Below are positions 63,979 through 64,000 of a DNA stretch of 64,000 nt, piece after piece; the stretch's first letter is position 1, and every line of letters begins with the position of its first letter. Origin of the DNA: Acidobacteriota bacterium (lineage in GTDB: Bacteria; Acidobacteriota; Blastocatellia; UBA7656). Both the position numbers and the translations under genes were made by a program. The notes under the pieces were generated by a model. The model was given only the letters and a program-made list of their open reading frames with translations. It searched no databases and was not told the origin of the DNA. The stretch covers positions 1 through 64,000 of the forward strand of contig JBFMDH010000004.1 of assembly GCA_040754075.1 (NCBI GenBank), in the 5' to 3' direction.

Positions 63979-64000
63979 AAACGGAAGGCTGAGCTTCGAG

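Overview
The window reads as a chromosomal segment of a bacterium with roughly balanced base composition, most likely an Acidobacteriota member (Blastocatellia-like). The main reasons are two adjacent secreted von Willebrand A proteins of the 'VWFA-related acidobacterial' type, a PEGA/TPR lipoprotein-like protein, a BACON-repeat metalloprotease, a GMC oxidoreductase and the futalosine-pathway gene mqnD. Assignment to class is inference; no rRNA gene is present. Region 1 (1-17475) is the end of tuf followed by a near-complete S10-spc-alpha cluster on the + strand: rpsJ rplC rplD rplW rplB rpsS rplV rpsC rplP rpmC rpsQ rplN rplX rplE rpsN(Zn) rpsH rplF rplR rpsE rpmD rplO secY adk map rpmJ rpsM rpsK rpsD rpoA rplQ. 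infA, normally between map and rpmJ, is missing there. A good sigma70-type promoter precedes rpmJ and an intrinsic terminator follows rplQ. Region 2 (17600-36415) is housekeeping: accB-accC, thiE, an AhpD-like protein overlapping an esterase, a SirB1-like protein, a PhyH-type dioxygenase, a minus-strand block (PEGA/TPR protein, FprA-like ferredoxin reductase, mqnD), then eno, a GNAT enzyme, rsgA, an Rpn-type nuclease, a methyltransferase, gpmI, a VapBC-like pair and ychF. Region 3 (36600-48470) is rich in exported proteins: a 1212-residue metzincin protease with six BACON repeats, two VWA proteins, a family 9 glycosyltransferase, a two-helix membrane protein, and an exported protein with protein-kinase-like catalytic motifs. 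Region 4 (48500-64000) holds gatA/gatC, an NtrY-like histidine kinase, a GMC oxidoreductase, a YfbM-like protein, a TonB-domain protein, panC/panB, secreted proteins of unknown function, a MITE-like element and a zinc-ribbon/pseudokinase/PP2C fusion. The window ends on a textbook sigma54 promoter for a gene outside it. The most striking feature is not a gene. About twenty intergenic spacers, dense inside the ribosomal cluster, carry the same kind of structure: a short tandem array of about 7-bp units, a loop, then the reverse complement of that array. The heptamer differs from locus to locus (ATTGCGG, ACTGAGG, GTAGCCG, GCAGGCA, GAGTGAT, GATGAAC, GTAGTCG, GTGCTTG and others), yet both arms at one locus use the same unit. 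These arrays lie between genes and would fold as long hairpins in mRNA. They recall the heptanucleotide STRR repeats of heterocystous cyanobacteria, but in inverted-pair form. Secondary leads are the kinase-like secreted protein, the pseudokinase-PP2C fusion, several leaderless-looking promoters, and a hairpin that could bridge a distant Shine-Dalgarno to the mqnD start.
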